Positions 52,598 through 62,505 of a DNA stretch of 64,000 nucleotides are shown piece after piece. Position 1 is the stretch's first letter; each line of letters begins with the position of its first letter. The DNA is from Desulfonatronum sp. SC1. GTDB lineage: Bacteria; Desulfobacterota; Desulfovibrionia; Desulfovibrionales; Desulfonatronaceae. The stretch spans positions 1 to 64,000 of the forward strand of contig NZ_PZKN01000019.1 of the NCBI RefSeq assembly GCF_003046795.1, given 5' to 3'. The position numbers and the translations under genes were made by a program. The notes beneath the pieces were generated by a model, which did not search any database, was not told the DNA's origin, and saw nothing but the letters and a program-made list of their open reading frames with translations.

Positions 52598-53446
52598 ATG
52601 CTCACCAATACCTTCTGCCATCTGCCCCGCATCGGCAACGTCACGGAACGAAAAATCTGGGAGGTCGGCATCCCGTCCTGGGAAGAAGCCCGGACCAACG
52701 GCGGGCGACATCCGAAACTGTTCTCCAAGGCCGCGCTGGAAACTTTGGAAGAATCAGAGGACCGGCTGGGTAACGGGGAAGTGGATTGGTTCGCCCAGCG
52801 TCTGCCACGGAATGAAACTTGGCGGCTGTGCTCACATTTCACGGACCGCGCGGCCTTCGTGGACATCGAGACCACCAGCGGACCGGGGCAAGTGCACATC
52901 ACCACCATTGCCCTGTACGACGGCAAACGCCTGCGCACCTACGTCCACGGTCGGAACCTGGAAGCATTTTGCGACGATATCCGGGAATACTCCCTGCTGG
53001 TGACCTTCAACGGCCGTTGCTTCGACGCCCCGATCATCCAGCGCGAACTTCAGACTCCGCTACCCGAGGCTCATGTGGACCTGCGCTTCGTGTTGCGCTC
53101 CCTGGGGATGAAAGGCGGCCTGAAATCCTGCGAAAAACAGATGGGCTTGGGAAGGAACGACCTGGAAGGACTGGACGGATACTTCGCCGTGCTGCTCTGG
53201 CACGAATACCAGGCAACCGGCGATGAACGGGCCCTGCAAACCTTGCTGGCCTACAACGCAGCGGACGTGCTCTCCATGCCGGTCCTGCTGGCCCACGCCT
53301 ACGAGGCCAAACTTCGGGAAACCCCGTTCTTCACCGCCTCGCCACCCCGCCCGGAAATCCCGAAAAACCCTCACCAAGCTTGCCCGGAAATCATCCAACG
53401 CATCCGCAAGCGCTTCGGCCTGCGGTTTCTGCCGAAAATGCGCTAG
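52598..53446 (+). CDS. RNase H-fold exonuclease domain protein (YprB-like)
   Basis: 282 residues, of the family of predicted 3'-5' exonuclease-like proteins (COG3359, RNase_H_2). The core has FVDIETTSGPG (DxE metal ligands), LLVTFNGRCFDAPIIQRELQ and LLAYNAADVLSMPVLLAHAY, the DEDD-type motifs. The N-terminal 75 residues (LPRIGNVTERKIWEVGIPSW) are the characteristic helical part of the family. A role in single-strand DNA or RNA processing is likely but unproven. It follows htpX by 88 bp. Confidence 0.85.
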   Translation: MLTNTFCHLPRIGNVTERKIWEVGIPSWEEARTNGGRHPKLFSKAALETLEESEDRLGNGEVDWFAQRLPRNETWRLCSHFTDRAAFVDIETTSGPGQVHITTIALYDGKRLRTYVHGRNLEAFCDDIREYSLLVTFNGRCFDAPIIQRELQTPLPEAHVDLRFVLRSLGMKGGLKSCEKQMGLGRNDLEGLDGYFAVLLWHEYQATGDERALQTLLAYNAADVLSMPVLLAHAYEAKLRETPFFTASPPRPEIPKNPHQACPEIIQRIRKRFGLRFLPKMR

Positions 53447-53485
53447 GGATATTGCTGTTACTGAATAACCGTTTGTGAATTGGAT

Positions 53486-53533
53486 GGTGCAGGCATCCTG
53501 CCTGCACGGACAGGCAAGATGCCTGTCCCACCA
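53486..53533. repeat. double REP-like hairpin
   Basis: TGCAGGCATCCTGCCTGCA and GACAGGCAAGATGCCTGTC are two consecutive hairpins enclosed by TGGTG/CCACCA. The second is a relative of the hairpin at 42457-42479. It lies between the converging exonuclease and metG genes and may serve as their terminator. Confidence 0.75.
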
Positions 53534-53663
53534 TTTTGACATGCCTTTCGCGGAGCATAAAGCGCGGGCGGGGCAAAAACGGTAAATTGAGATCAGCCAA
53601 CTCCTTGGTAGATAACTATTCAATCACCCTGGACAGACAGACACCGGATGCCCGACCAACGGC

Positions 53664-55640
53664 CTACGAGACTTTACTGCCCGGCGGCACGGGGTCCGAC
53701 GGCGCCAGCAGGCGCAGCCCCTCGGGAGCGTGGACGGCCAAGACCATGCCCTGGGACAGGGTGCCGCGCAGTTTGCGGGGTTTGAGGTTGGCCACCACCA
53801 CGACTTGGCGACCGACTAGATTATCCGGGGACCAATGTTCGGCGATGCCGGCCACGATGCTCCGCGGCTCGGCCTCGCCCAGGTCCACGTGCAGCTGAAG
53901 CAACTTGTCCGCCCCTTGCACCGGTTCCGCCGAGACAACCGAGCCCACGCGCAGATCCAGGCGCTGAAAATCGGCGAATTCCAACAGCTCCGCGGTGTCG
54001 CTTTGTTGTTGAGCGATTATCGCGTCTTTCTTCCCGCCGTCGCCCTTTTCAACTTTCCCTCGTGGAACAACCTTGGCCTGCTTGTCTTCAGACTTCTCGG
54101 CCTTCGGTGTTTCCAAGCGGGGGAAAAGGCTGGAGGACGCGGCCACTTCGGTTCCGGGCTCCAGGCCGCCCCACCGCAAAACCTCGTCGGCCAGATGCGG
54201 CCAGCGCTCCGCGGGAACGCGCTCACCAAGCTGGACCAGCATGGCCTCGCTTTCCTCGGGCATCACCGGCCACAGATGCACGGCCACCTTGCGCATGCCT
54301 TCCAGCAGGGTATACATCACCGTGCCCAGCAGGTCGGTCTGCTCCTGCTTGAACAGGGCCCAGGGCTGGGACGCGTCCACGTACTTGTTCAGCGCCCGGA
54401 CCAGCACCCACAGGGACTCCAGCCCCATGGAAAACTGGAAACGGTGGAACTGAGCCTGGAAATTCTCCAGGCATTCCGATGCCAGGACGTGCAGATCCTC
54501 CTCTTCCGGACGGATCGGCCCGGGCGCGGGAACCCGGCCCTGAAAGTATTTGTGGGTCATGCTCAGAACCCGGCTGAACAGGTTGCCCAGGTCGTTGGCC
54601 AGGTCCGCGTTGAAGCGTATGCGCAACGCATCTTCCGAAACATTGGCGTCCTGGCCGAACTGCATCTCCCGGAGCAGGAAATACCGGAACGGGCCGCGTC
54701 CGTACTTCTCAGCAAAACCCAACGGCTCCACCACATTGCCCAGGCTCTTGCTCATCTTGGTGTCCTGGACCAGCCAGTAACCATGGACGTTCAAATGACG
54801 GTACAGCGGCAGGCCCGCGGACAGCAGCATGCAGGGCCAGAACACGGCGTGTGGCTTGAGGATGTCCTTGGCCACCAAATGCTGGGCCTGGGGCCAGAAG
54901 GTGGCGAACAGCTCCCCATCCGGCCATTCCAGCGCCGTGATGTAGTTCAACAGGGCGTCGAACCAGACGTAGGTCACGTACTCCGGGTCAAAGGGCAGCT
55001 CGATGCCCCAGGACAACCGGCTCTTGGGCCGGGAGATGCACAGGTCCCCCAGATCCTCCCGAAGCAACCCAAGGACTTCGTTGCGATAGCGTTCCGGCCG
55101 GATGAAGTCCGGATTGGCTTCGATATGTTCGCGCAGCGGTCCGAGGTACTTGGACATCCGAAAGAAATAATTCTTTTCCTGAATGTACTCCGGCGCGGTG
55201 AGGTGATCCGGACAAAGCCCGTCGCGCAGTTCCTTCTCCGTGTAGAACCGCTCGCAACCGAAGCAGTAATGTCCGCCATATTCCCCGTGATAGATGTCTC
55301 CCTGGTCGTAAATACGCTGCAAAAATCGCTGTACCCGCTCAACATGCCTGGGATGGGTGGTCCGGATGAAATCGTCGTACCTGTAGCCCAGCGCGTCCCA
55401 CAGCCCTTGAAACTGGGCGCTGACGGTGTCCACGTACTCCCGCGGGGACACCCCCCGAGCCTCGGCGGCCCGAACAATCTTATCGCCGTGCTCGTCCGTG
55501 CCGGTCAAAAAAAAAGTCCGGCGTCCCATCAATTTCTGGAAGCGGATCATGGAGTCGGCCACGGCCGTGGTATAGGCGTGCCCCAGATGCGGCTTGGCAT
55601 TGACGTAATAAATGGGCGTGGAAAGAAAAAAAGATTGCAA
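53664..55640 (-). CDS. metG: methionyl-tRNA synthetase
   Basis: 658 residues. Class I signatures are YVNAKPHLGHAYTT (HIGH-type) and TKMSKSLGNV (KMSKS). The connective domain has CFGCERFYTEKELRDGLCPD. A C-terminal OB-fold tRNA-binding domain starts near residue 545 (DLRVGSVVSAEPVQGADKLL, NLKPRKLRGTLSQGMVL), preceded by a Lys-rich linker. It charges tRNA-Met. It is 283 bp downstream of the PSP1 gene on the same strand. Confidence 0.97.
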   Translation of the reverse strand: MQSFFLSTPIYYVNAKPHLGHAYTTAVADSMIRFQKLMGRRTFFLTGTDEHGDKIVRAAEARGVSPREYVDTVSAQFQGLWDALGYRYDDFIRTTHPRHVERVQRFLQRIYDQGDIYHGEYGGHYCFGCERFYTEKELRDGLCPDHLTAPEYIQEKNYFFRMSKYLGPLREHIEANPDFIRPERYRNEVLGLLREDLGDLCISRPKSRLSWGIELPFDPEYVTYVWFDALLNYITALEWPDGELFATFWPQAQHLVAKDILKPHAVFWPCMLLSAGLPLYRHLNVHGYWLVQDTKMSKSLGNVVEPLGFAEKYGRGPFRYFLLREMQFGQDANVSEDALRIRFNADLANDLGNLFSRVLSMTHKYFQGRVPAPGPIRPEEEDLHVLASECLENFQAQFHRFQFSMGLESLWVLVRALNKYVDASQPWALFKQEQTDLLGTVMYTLLEGMRKVAVHLWPVMPEESEAMLVQLGERVPAERWPHLADEVLRWGGLEPGTEVAASSSLFPRLETPKAEKSEDKQAKVVPRGKVEKGDGGKKDAIIAQQQSDTAELLEFADFQRLDLRVGSVVSAEPVQGADKLLQLHVDLGEAEPRSIVAGIAEHWSPDNLVGRQVVVVANLKPRKLRGTLSQGMVLAVHAPEGLRLLAPSDPVPPGSKVS

Positions 55641-55666
55641 AGGAGTACCTCCTAAGGCGGATGTCA

Positions 55667-55702
55667 GGGGTCAGGAGTCAGAATTCAGGAGTCAGCAGTC
55701 AT
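55667..55702. repeat. short tandem words of GGTCAGGAGTCAG type
   Basis: The stretch consists of four imperfect copies of (A/G)GTCAG(A/G) interspersed with AATTCAGG. Similar words occur inside the coding sequence of the hybrid kinase at 23245-23312, where they encode an insertion in a receiver domain. Confidence 0.55.
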
Positions 55703-55821
55703 GAGTTTCTTTAAAAACGTGGCAGGCTACTCAGCTCATCCGTGCGAAAGCGGACTGGATAGCGGTACCGCGCCCGTCTTAGCGGGTATGACTGATTCGG
55801 AAACGGCATGGCAAATCAAGT

Positions 55822-55843
55822 CATTCCCGCGAAGGCGGGAATC
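55822..55843. repeat. REP-like hairpin upstream of metG
   Basis: CATTCCCGC and GCGGGAAT form a hairpin with a short loop (GAAG). It is of the common 'ATTCCCGCGAAGGCGGGAAT' extragenic palindrome type. It lies in the 283-bp gap between the PSP1 and metG genes. Confidence 0.7.
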
Positions 55844-55923
55844 CAGCGTCGGAATGAGACCTTACCCCGGATGTGCTGAGTAGTTGCAAAGCGCGACAAT
55901 TCCTCGCGGTTGACGCGACATCC

Positions 55924-57345
55924 TCAGCTCTGCTCCTTGGAGGGGCCGGACTGTTTCTTGGACTTGCGCCGCGACGAGCGTGAACGGCGTTTGGACTTGC
56001 CTGGCGTGGCGGGGTCGGTCTCGCCATTGGGAGAACCGGCCGCGGCAGGCTCTTTTTTTACGGCCTTTGAATCGGAAGGCCGCGCCGCATCCGGTCGAGG
56101 CTTTCCCTTGCGCCCGGAACGCTTGCTCTTTTTCCGGGATGGGGCCGAGGATGGTGGGAGCTTGGCTTCGGGGTTCGTCTGGGAAGCTTCGGTCTGGTGT
56201 TCGGAAGACTCCGTCACCACGGATTCAGAAACCGGTTCAGGCCGGAACACCACTCGCGGAGGCTTAACATCGGCCCCTTCCGGCCTTCCTGGCTGAGGTC
56301 CGAACTCGCGGCGCTCCGACTCCACTCTCTCCTTGGGCAGGGAAACCAGACGTTTCCATTCCTCCAGGTCCACTTCCCTTTCTCCGCCGGGCTCCATAAA
56401 AACGGTCACGGTACCGCGGAAATAATTAGCCCGAATCACCTTGGCCGTTCCCAGGGAGGTGGGGAAACGCTTACCTACTTTCGGACATTGATTCAAAAAT
56501 TCATCGTAATTGGGTTGCTCGAAGCTCAGGCAGCACAACAGGCGGTTGCAGACCCCGGAAATCTTGGCCGGGTTCAGGAACAGATTCTGCTCTTTGGCCA
56601 TTTTGATTGTCGAGGGGGCGAACTGACGCAAAAAGCGTTGACAACAGACCAGTTGACCGCAATTGCCCAGGCCGCCAAGCATCTGGGTTTCATGGCGGGC
56701 CCCGATCTGACGCAGCTCAATCCTGGTTCGATAGGAGCGGACCAGATCTTTGACCAGCTCCCGAAAATCGATCCGGTTGGGCGCGGTGAAGTAAAAGACC
56801 ATCTTGCTGCCGTCGAACAACACTTCCACGTCCACCAGCTTCATATCCAGGCCGCGCTCCGTGATGCATTCCCGGCAGTAGGCGAAGGCGTTACGAGCCA
56901 ACTCCCGGTTTTCCCGATCCCGGATCAAATCCTCTTCCGTGGCCGGACGAAAAATGGACGGCATGCTGTTGTTCTCGGCGGAACCCGCCTCCCGGTCGCA
57001 ACCGGATTCATTATCTGAAACACTGCTAAAAGCACAATCAAGAGCACTATCAGCAGCACTATCCGAAACACTTTCCGCGGCCTTTCCCACGTCAGTTCCA
57101 GACTCGCCGCACAATTCACCACCTTGACCGCTCAAACCCTCGCAAGCCTCGCCATCCTCCGGTACGGGCCGTTCCGTCCCGGCTTCGCCCCCGGCCAGGG
57201 GCGTAATCCTTTCAACCTTGCCCATATGCAGCTCGCCCTGCATCTGGACCAGGACATGGTCGCCCTGAGAGACCACATAGGGCTCGGAGCGGTACTGAAG
57301 GAGGCGGTTTCCGGAGGTGACGCGGACGGAAAGAATGTTGCTCAT
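55924..57345 (-). CDS. PSP1-domain protein (RicT/YaaT-like) with basic tail
   Basis: 473 residues. The PSP1 core covers about 130-345 and keeps the family Cys motif pairs LGNCGQLVCCQRFL and GVCNRLLCCLSFE, which bind iron-sulfur clusters in the RicT-type complex. An acidic Ser/Glu-rich insertion at about 55-125 (SVSDSAADSALDCAFSSVSD) splits the N-terminal barrel from the core. A Lys/Arg/Ser-rich tail of about 110 residues (SRKKSKRSGRKGKPRPDAAR, KSKRRSRSSRRKSKKQSG) may bind RNA. In Bacillus the homologue helps mRNA processing and biofilm control. It follows alaS by 12 bp. Confidence 0.9.
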   Translation of the reverse strand: MSNILSVRVTSGNRLLQYRSEPYVVSQGDHVLVQMQGELHMGKVERITPLAGGEAGTERPVPEDGEACEGLSGQGGELCGESGTDVGKAAESVSDSAADSALDCAFSSVSDNESGCDREAGSAENNSMPSIFRPATEEDLIRDRENRELARNAFAYCRECITERGLDMKLVDVEVLFDGSKMVFYFTAPNRIDFRELVKDLVRSYRTRIELRQIGARHETQMLGGLGNCGQLVCCQRFLRQFAPSTIKMAKEQNLFLNPAKISGVCNRLLCCLSFEQPNYDEFLNQCPKVGKRFPTSLGTAKVIRANYFRGTVTVFMEPGGEREVDLEEWKRLVSLPKERVESERREFGPQPGRPEGADVKPPRVVFRPEPVSESVVTESSEHQTEASQTNPEAKLPPSSAPSRKKSKRSGRKGKPRPDAARPSDSKAVKKEPAAAGSPNGETDPATPGKSKRRSRSSRRKSKKQSGPSKEQS

Positions 57346-57357
57346 AAGATGTCCAGA

Positions 57358-59997
57358 TCAACCTGCGACCAAGTGTCGGACGCGCTCCAGAACTTGGGGG
57401 ATGCCGCTGGAGTCGTTGCCGCCGGCCTGAGCCATGTCCGGCCGCCCTCCACCACTGCCGCCCACCAGGGGCGCCAGTTCCTTGACCAGACTGGAGGCCG
57501 TGAACCGGGAGTGCAGGTCCTTGCTTACCGCCACGGTGAGCATGGCTTTGCCGTCGGCCTGGGCCGCCAGGACAATGACCCCGGAAGCGATCTTGGAACG
57601 CAAATCGTCCATCATCTCCCGCATGGTCTTAACGTCCTTGACCTCCACGGCCGCGGCCAAAAGCGCGACCCCGGCCACGTCTTCGACCTGGGCCGCCAAG
57701 TCCGCACCTTGGCCGGAACGCAGTTGCCCTTCCAGGGCTTCCTTCTGTTTGACCAAATCCCGGTGCTGGGCCAGCAGGTGCTGGATCTTTCCGGACAGAT
57801 CCGACGGAGCTGCCTTGAGCAGCCCCGCGGCTTCACGAAGCAGCGCGGACTGGCCGCGCCAGTGCTCCAGAGCCTTGGTCCCGGCCAGAGCTTCAATTCG
57901 ACGCACCCCGGCGGCGATCCCGGATTCGGAGAGGATCACAAAGCTGCCGGCCTGACCCGTGGAGCGCAGGTGGGTCCCGCCGCAGAGTTCCGTGGATACT
58001 CCGGGCACGCTGACCAGCCGGACCTCCTTGCCGTATTTTTCACCGAAAAAGGCCAGAGCGCCGCGCTGCTGGGCTTCTTCAGGCGTGGTCACGACCACGT
58101 CCAGAGGGATGTCGCCGAGGATGGCCCGGTTCACATCATCCTCCACAGCCCGCAATTCCTCGGGGGTCAGAGCCATGGTATGGGTAAAGTCGAACCGCAG
58201 CACTTCCGGGGAAACGTAGGAACCGGCCTGGCGGACATGCTCGCCCAGAACCTTGCGCAGAGCGGCCTGGAGCAAGTGGGTGCAGGTGTGGTGTCGGGCG
58301 GTGTCCAGGCGGGTCGTTTCAGTGACCAGCAGATCCACTTCCTGGTCCAGGTAAAGTTCACCTTCGCGCACGGCGATCCGCTGCACGGCCAACTCCTGGC
58401 CGACTTTGGCCACGTCGGTGACCTCGGCCATACCACTGGTGGAGCGCACCCGGCCCTGGTCCCCCACTTGGCCGCCGGAAGCCGCATAAAAGGACGTCGC
58501 CGCGGCCACCAGCCAACCGTCCTGCCCAGCAGTCAGCTTCTCCACGCTCTCGCCGCCAGCGTCGGTCAGGGCCGTGATCCGACTCCGGGCCGCGACATCG
58601 TCGTAGCCCACAAACCGGGTGGTCAGTCCGGCTTCCAGCAAATGGCCGAACAGCACGGAGGGATCAGCATCCCCGCTGCCCTTCCAAGCTTTTTTGGCTC
58701 GCTGCTTTTGCTCGGCCATGCACTCCCGAAAGCCCGCTTCGTCCACGTCGTAACCCTGTTTTCCGGCCACGTCGTGGACAATGTCCAAGGGAAAGCCGAA
58801 GGTATCGTACAGCTTGAAAATAGTTTCACCCAAAACCCGCCGCTCGCCCCGGGCCGTCAGGGCTTCCAGTTCGTCGGCCAGCAGCTTCAATCCCTTGTCC
58901 AGGGTCTGCCCGAAGCGTTCCTCTTCCTGGGTCACCACCCGGCCCATGAAGGTCCGGTTTTCCAGGAGTTCAGGGAAGGTCTCGCCCATCATGGCGCAGA
59001 CGTGGTCGCAGACCGTGTGCAAAAAAGGTCCCTCAAGGCCCAGCAACCGCCCGAAGCGGAAGGCCCGGCGGATCAAACGGCGCAGGACGTAGCCGCGACC
59101 TTCGTTGGAAGGCACTATCCCGTCGGCCACCAAAAAGGCCACGGACCGGCCGTGATCCGCGATCACGCGCATGGCCGTGTCCCCATCGTCCGCCGCACCG
59201 TAGGCCTGCCCGGACAGCTCGGAAATCTGAGCGATCAACGGGGTGAACAGGTCGGAATCGAAGTTGGAGTACACGCCCTGGCAGACCGCGCTGATCCGCT
59301 CCAGGCCCATGCCGGTGTCGATGCTCGGCTTGGGCAGGGGGTGCATGGTCCCGGAAGCGTCGCGCTCATACTGCATGAAGACCAGGTTCCAGATCTCCAG
59401 ATACCGGTCGCAGTCGCAACGCCCGATGCCGCAGTCCGGGCCGCAGGACATGGCCTCACCCTGGTCGATGAGAATTTCGGAACAAGGCCCGCAGGGACCG
59501 GTGTCGCCCATGGACCAGAAATTGTCTTTTTCATCCAGCCGAAAAATCCGTTCTCCTGGCACCTTCGCCACCCGCTTCCAGGTATCCTCGGCCTCGTCGT
59601 CCTCCCGGAACACCGTGACGTACAGCCGCTCCTTGGGCAGTCCCAGTTCCTCGGTCAGAAACCGCCAGGCAAAGTCCACGGCTTCGGCCTTAAAATAGTC
59701 GCCGAAGGAAAAGTTGCCGAGCATCTCGAAAAACGTGTGGTGCCTTGCCGTGCGCCCGACGTTCTCCAGGTCGTTGTGCTTGCCGCCTACGCGCAGGCAT
59801 TTCTGGGAACTAACCGCCCGATTGGAATCGCGCTTCTCCTGGCCTAAAAAGGCCTTCTTGAACTGGACCATGCCCGCGTTGGTGAACAACAGCGAAGGAT
59901 CTTCCCGAGGCACCAGGGAGGAACTGGCCACGACCTCGTGGCCGTTGCGGGCGAAAAAGTCCAAAAAGCGTTGACGAATGGATTCAGCGGTGATCAC
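57358..59997 (-). CDS. alaS: alanyl-tRNA synthetase
   Basis: 879 residues, full length. The class II catalytic part starts with [20 protein letters not shown] and has [20 protein letters not shown]. The editing domain has the zinc ligands HTCTHLLQ and [10 protein letters not shown], and the C-Ala domain ends with [14 protein letters not shown]. It charges tRNA-Ala. The start codon at 59997 is 42 bp after the recA stop; recA-alaS adjacency is common in many bacteria. Confidence 0.97.
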   Translation of the reverse strand: MITAESIRQRFLDFFARNGHEVVASSSLVPREDPSLLFTNAGMVQFKKAFLGQEKRDSNRAVSSQKCLRVGGKHNDLENVGRTARHHTFFEMLGNFSFGDYFKAEAVDFAWRFLTEELGLPKERLYVTVFREDDEAEDTWKRVAKVPGERIFRLDEKDNFWSMGDTGPCGPCSEILIDQGEAMSCGPDCGIGRCDCDRYLEIWNLVFMQYERDASGTMHPLPKPSIDTGMGLERISAVCQGVYSNFDSDLFTPLIAQISELSGQAYGAADDGDTAMRVIADHGRSVAFLVADGIVPSNEGRGYVLRRLIRRAFRFGRLLGLEGPFLHTVCDHVCAMMGETFPELLENRTFMGRVVTQEEERFGQTLDKGLKLLADELEALTARGERRVLGETIFKLYDTFGFPLDIVHDVAGKQGYDVDEAGFRECMAEQKQRAKKAWKGSGDADPSVLFGHLLEAGLTTRFVGYDDVAARSRITALTDAGGESVEKLTAGQDGWLVAAATSFYAASGGQVGDQGRVRSTSGMAEVTDVAKVGQELAVQRIAVREGELYLDQEVDLLVTETTRLDTARHHTCTHLLQAALRKVLGEHVRQAGSYVSPEVLRFDFTHTMALTPEELRAVEDDVNRAILGDIPLDVVVTTPEEAQQRGALAFFGEKYGKEVRLVSVPGVSTELCGGTHLRSTGQAGSFVILSESGIAAGVRRIEALAGTKALEHWRGQSALLREAAGLLKAAPSDLSGKIQHLLAQHRDLVKQKEALEGQLRSGQGADLAAQVEDVAGVALLAAAVEVKDVKTMREMMDDLRSKIASGVIVLAAQADGKAMLTVAVSKDLHSRFTASSLVKELAPLVGGSGGGRPDMAQAGGNDSSGIPQVLERVRHLVAG

Positions 59998-60039
59998 TTT
60001 TGGGTGCTCCTGAGATGGTGATGCCGAGGGGTGTGATGC

Positions 60040-61110
60040 TTATGCGGCTTCCGGAGTGTCCTGCTCCGCCGGAGTATCCGGCGCGCCGGTCCCCTCGGTC
60101 ATGCCCAAATGACGCAAAAGCTGGTCCTCAATGGACTGGCGTAGATCCTGGTTTTCCTGCAAAAAGGCCCGAACGTTCTCGTAGCCCTGGCCCAAGCGCT
60201 CGGAGCCGAAGGAAAACCAGGAGCCGCTTTTGTCCACAACCTTGTGTTCCACGCCCAGTTCCAGGATCTCCCCTTCCCGGGAAATGCCCGTGCCGTACAT
60301 GATGTCGAACACGGCCTCCCGAAACGGCGGGGCCACCTTGTTCTTGACCACTTTGACCCGGGCCTTGATGCCCACGGCTTCGTCCTTGTCCTTGATGGTC
60401 TGAATCCGGCGGATGTCCAGACGGATCGAGGCGTAGAACTTCAAGGCGTTGCCGCCGGGAGTGGTTTCCGGGCTGCCGTAGCCCACCACCCCGATCTTCA
60501 TCCGGATCTGGTTAATGAACAAAACCGAAGTCTTGGACTTATGGATGGTCGCGGTGAGCTTGCGCAGGGCGTGGGACATCAGCCGGGCCTGGGAGCCAAC
60601 CTGTGTCTCGCCCATGTTGCCTTCCAGTTCGGACTGAGGGATCAAAGCCGCCACGGAGTCGATGACGATCAGATCCACCCCGCCGGAACGGACCAGCATG
60701 TCCGCGATGTCCAGGGCCTGTTCACCGTAGTCCGGCTGGGAAATCAGCAGTTCGTCGGTCTTGACGCCCAACCGGCGGGCATAGGTCACGTCCAGGGCGT
60801 GCTCCGCGTCGATGAACGCGCACACCCCGCCCAGCTTCTGGGCTTCAGCGATCATGTGCAGGGCCAGAGTGGTCTTGCCCGAGGATTCGGGGCCGTATAT
60901 CTCAGTCACCCTGCCACGGGGAATCCCGCCGATGCCCAGAGCCAAATCCAGCCCGATGGAGCCGGAGGGAATGGCCTCGATGGCCTGATGCGCGTCGTCG
61001 GACAAGCGCATCACCGAGCCCTGGCCGTATTTGCGTTCAATGGTGGTCAGCGCGGTCTGCAACGCCTCCCGGCGGGCGTCCTGCGCCTCAACAGCGGGTT
61101 TGCGGGCCAT
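60040..61110 (-). CDS. recA: recombinase A
   Basis: 356 residues from the ATG at 61110, which has AAGGAGATG just upstream; an upstream in-frame start at 61239 is unlike the family. Marks are [20 protein letters not shown] (Walker A), [20 protein letters not shown] (Walker B), [20 protein letters not shown] and [20 protein letters not shown]. RecA catalyses strand exchange and triggers LexA self-cleavage. No confident SOS box could be read in the 133 bp upstream. It is the first gene of the recA-alaS-PSP1 run. Confidence 0.98.
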   Translation of the reverse strand: MARKPAVEAQDARREALQTALTTIERKYGQGSVMRLSDDAHQAIEAIPSGSIGLDLALGIGGIPRGRVTEIYGPESSGKTTLALHMIAEAQKLGGVCAFIDAEHALDVTYARRLGVKTDELLISQPDYGEQALDIADMLVRSGGVDLIVIDSVAALIPQSELEGNMGETQVGSQARLMSHALRKLTATIHKSKTSVLFINQIRMKIGVVGYGSPETTPGGNALKFYASIRLDIRRIQTIKDKDEAVGIKARVKVVKNKVAPPFREAVFDIMYGTGISREGEILELGVEHKVVDKSGSWFSFGSERLGQGYENVRAFLQENQDLRQSIEDQLLRHLGMTEGTGAPDTPAEQDTPEAA

Positions 61111-61243
61111 GATCATCTCCTTGGCATGCCGTAAGATTGAACAAACTAAAAGTCGATAAGAATAGCAAAAGTCCACCCCATGAGCAACCGAGCGCGCCGC
61201 GGCGTATTCGACCCAGCAATTAAGGATCAGCAGGCCCACTGGA

Positions 61244-62230
61244 TCAGATAAAATTGAATCCGAACTTCCAGCCGCGCATGTCCTCTCCGGTGATATACGA
61301 GCCGCTCAGGGATATGCGGGAGAACAAATTGCCGAAGTCGCCCACGTCGAGAATGAACCCGAGGCCGAACTCGTAGAAGTGATGCATCTCCATCCCTTCA
61401 CTGAAGTCCGCGAACAAATCCGTCCGGGTCAGAAAGGGCTTGACCGCCAAATCCTTGTCCCAGAGGGTCAGGCCGGTGGGAAGCTCATAATCGAGAGTGG
61501 TTCCCAGAAAGCCGCTGTGGACGGTAAAGTCGGCATACCTGCTTTTCGAGCGCCAAGGCTTGGCGTACACGTAGGCATACTGCAGATCAAAACCCAAAAT
61601 CCCCGGCCCCAACGGGTAATCGATTTCGTGTCGGAGACCGGGGCTGATGGAGTACAGATCAACGGTTGTGTTAAAGAGGTCACGGTCCAGAGAGGGATAT
61701 TGCGTTACCAGTTCTCGCATAAAGCGTGTATTGTAGTCATACTTGTATGTGATGTGACTGTACGCGAAACCGAGGGTGGGTTCGATGAAAAAACCGGGCA
61801 GGTATTCCCATTTCACGCCCGGAGTCAGGCTGATGCTGTGGGTCCGGCTGCGATCGCGATCCTTGACGTCTCGGTCTTCGGGGAAAAGGTCCGAAGATCG
61901 ATAGGAAATGGAGGTTCGGGCGTAGCCGTAGGAGAATTTCAAAAATGGTCGGGTCCGGCTTTCCGGGGGAGCAAAGTAGTATCTCAGCGGCGCTTTGACG
62001 ACATCCATCTTGAAGTCGCCTCCGGCATCGCCGTCAAAGACGAACCCGCCCTGGGTGACGCCGGTTTGCGAAGTGAAAGAGACGAATATCGAGCTGGTGA
62101 TCTTGAAATACTCCTGACTCAAACCGCGGATATACGCTTCCAAATCCGGAGGAAGCTCGTCAGCCATGCCAGCCTTTGGGGCCATCAGGATCAGGATTGC
62201 CAGGACGGTGAAAGAAAGAAGACGTTTCAT
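61244..62230 (-). CDS. outer-membrane beta-barrel protein
   Basis: 328 residues. A signal peptide ([20 protein letters not shown]) precedes a beta-rich sequence with repeated amphipathic strands ([74 protein letters not shown]) and a C-terminal FGFNFI typical of outer-membrane proteins. It resembles the 'solitary outer membrane autotransporter-like barrel' family. It follows the recA gene's upstream region on the same strand. Cargo or substrate unknown. Confidence 0.8.
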   Translation of the reverse strand: MKRLLSFTVLAILILMAPKAGMADELPPDLEAYIRGLSQEYFKITSSIFVSFTSQTGVTQGGFVFDGDAGGDFKMDVVKAPLRYYFAPPESRTRPFLKFSYGYARTSISYRSSDLFPEDRDVKDRDRSRTHSISLTPGVKWEYLPGFFIEPTLGFAYSHITYKYDYNTRFMRELVTQYPSLDRDLFNTTVDLYSISPGLRHEIDYPLGPGILGFDLQYAYVYAKPWRSKSRYADFTVHSGFLGTTLDYELPTGLTLWDKDLAVKPFLTRTDLFADFSEGMEMHHFYEFGLGFILDVGDFGNLFSRISLSGSYITGEDMRGWKFGFNFI

Positions 62231-62505
62231 GAAGTGTACCCTCCAATCGTGTTCATCGATATGCCGAATGCGTCAATTGAGGTCGTCCGTGAAACAAGCC
62301 CGACCAATCCCTGCCTCCGCTCCAGGACAACGATTTTCAAATCAAAACCCCGGACAACCTGCTTATGCAAACTATATTCCGCCGGAGCATTTCGCAACAA
62401 CACAAAATGTTTCTGAGTGTTGGAAAAGAAGAGGCAGGCCTGCCCGACTCCCCTCTGAAGCCGGCTTTGCCTCGCCTTCCCGGACATGGTAGCGATGACG
62501 CCGTC

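Noticed and set aside
57124-59847. 907-codon ORF on the plus strand
   Set aside because: It lies entirely opposite alaS and the PSP1 gene and is a by-product of high GC content; its translation has no family features whereas the minus-strand proteins are unmistakable.
61111-61243. SOS (LexA) box upstream of recA
   Set aside because: No palindrome of a recognised LexA type could be read with confidence in this interval.
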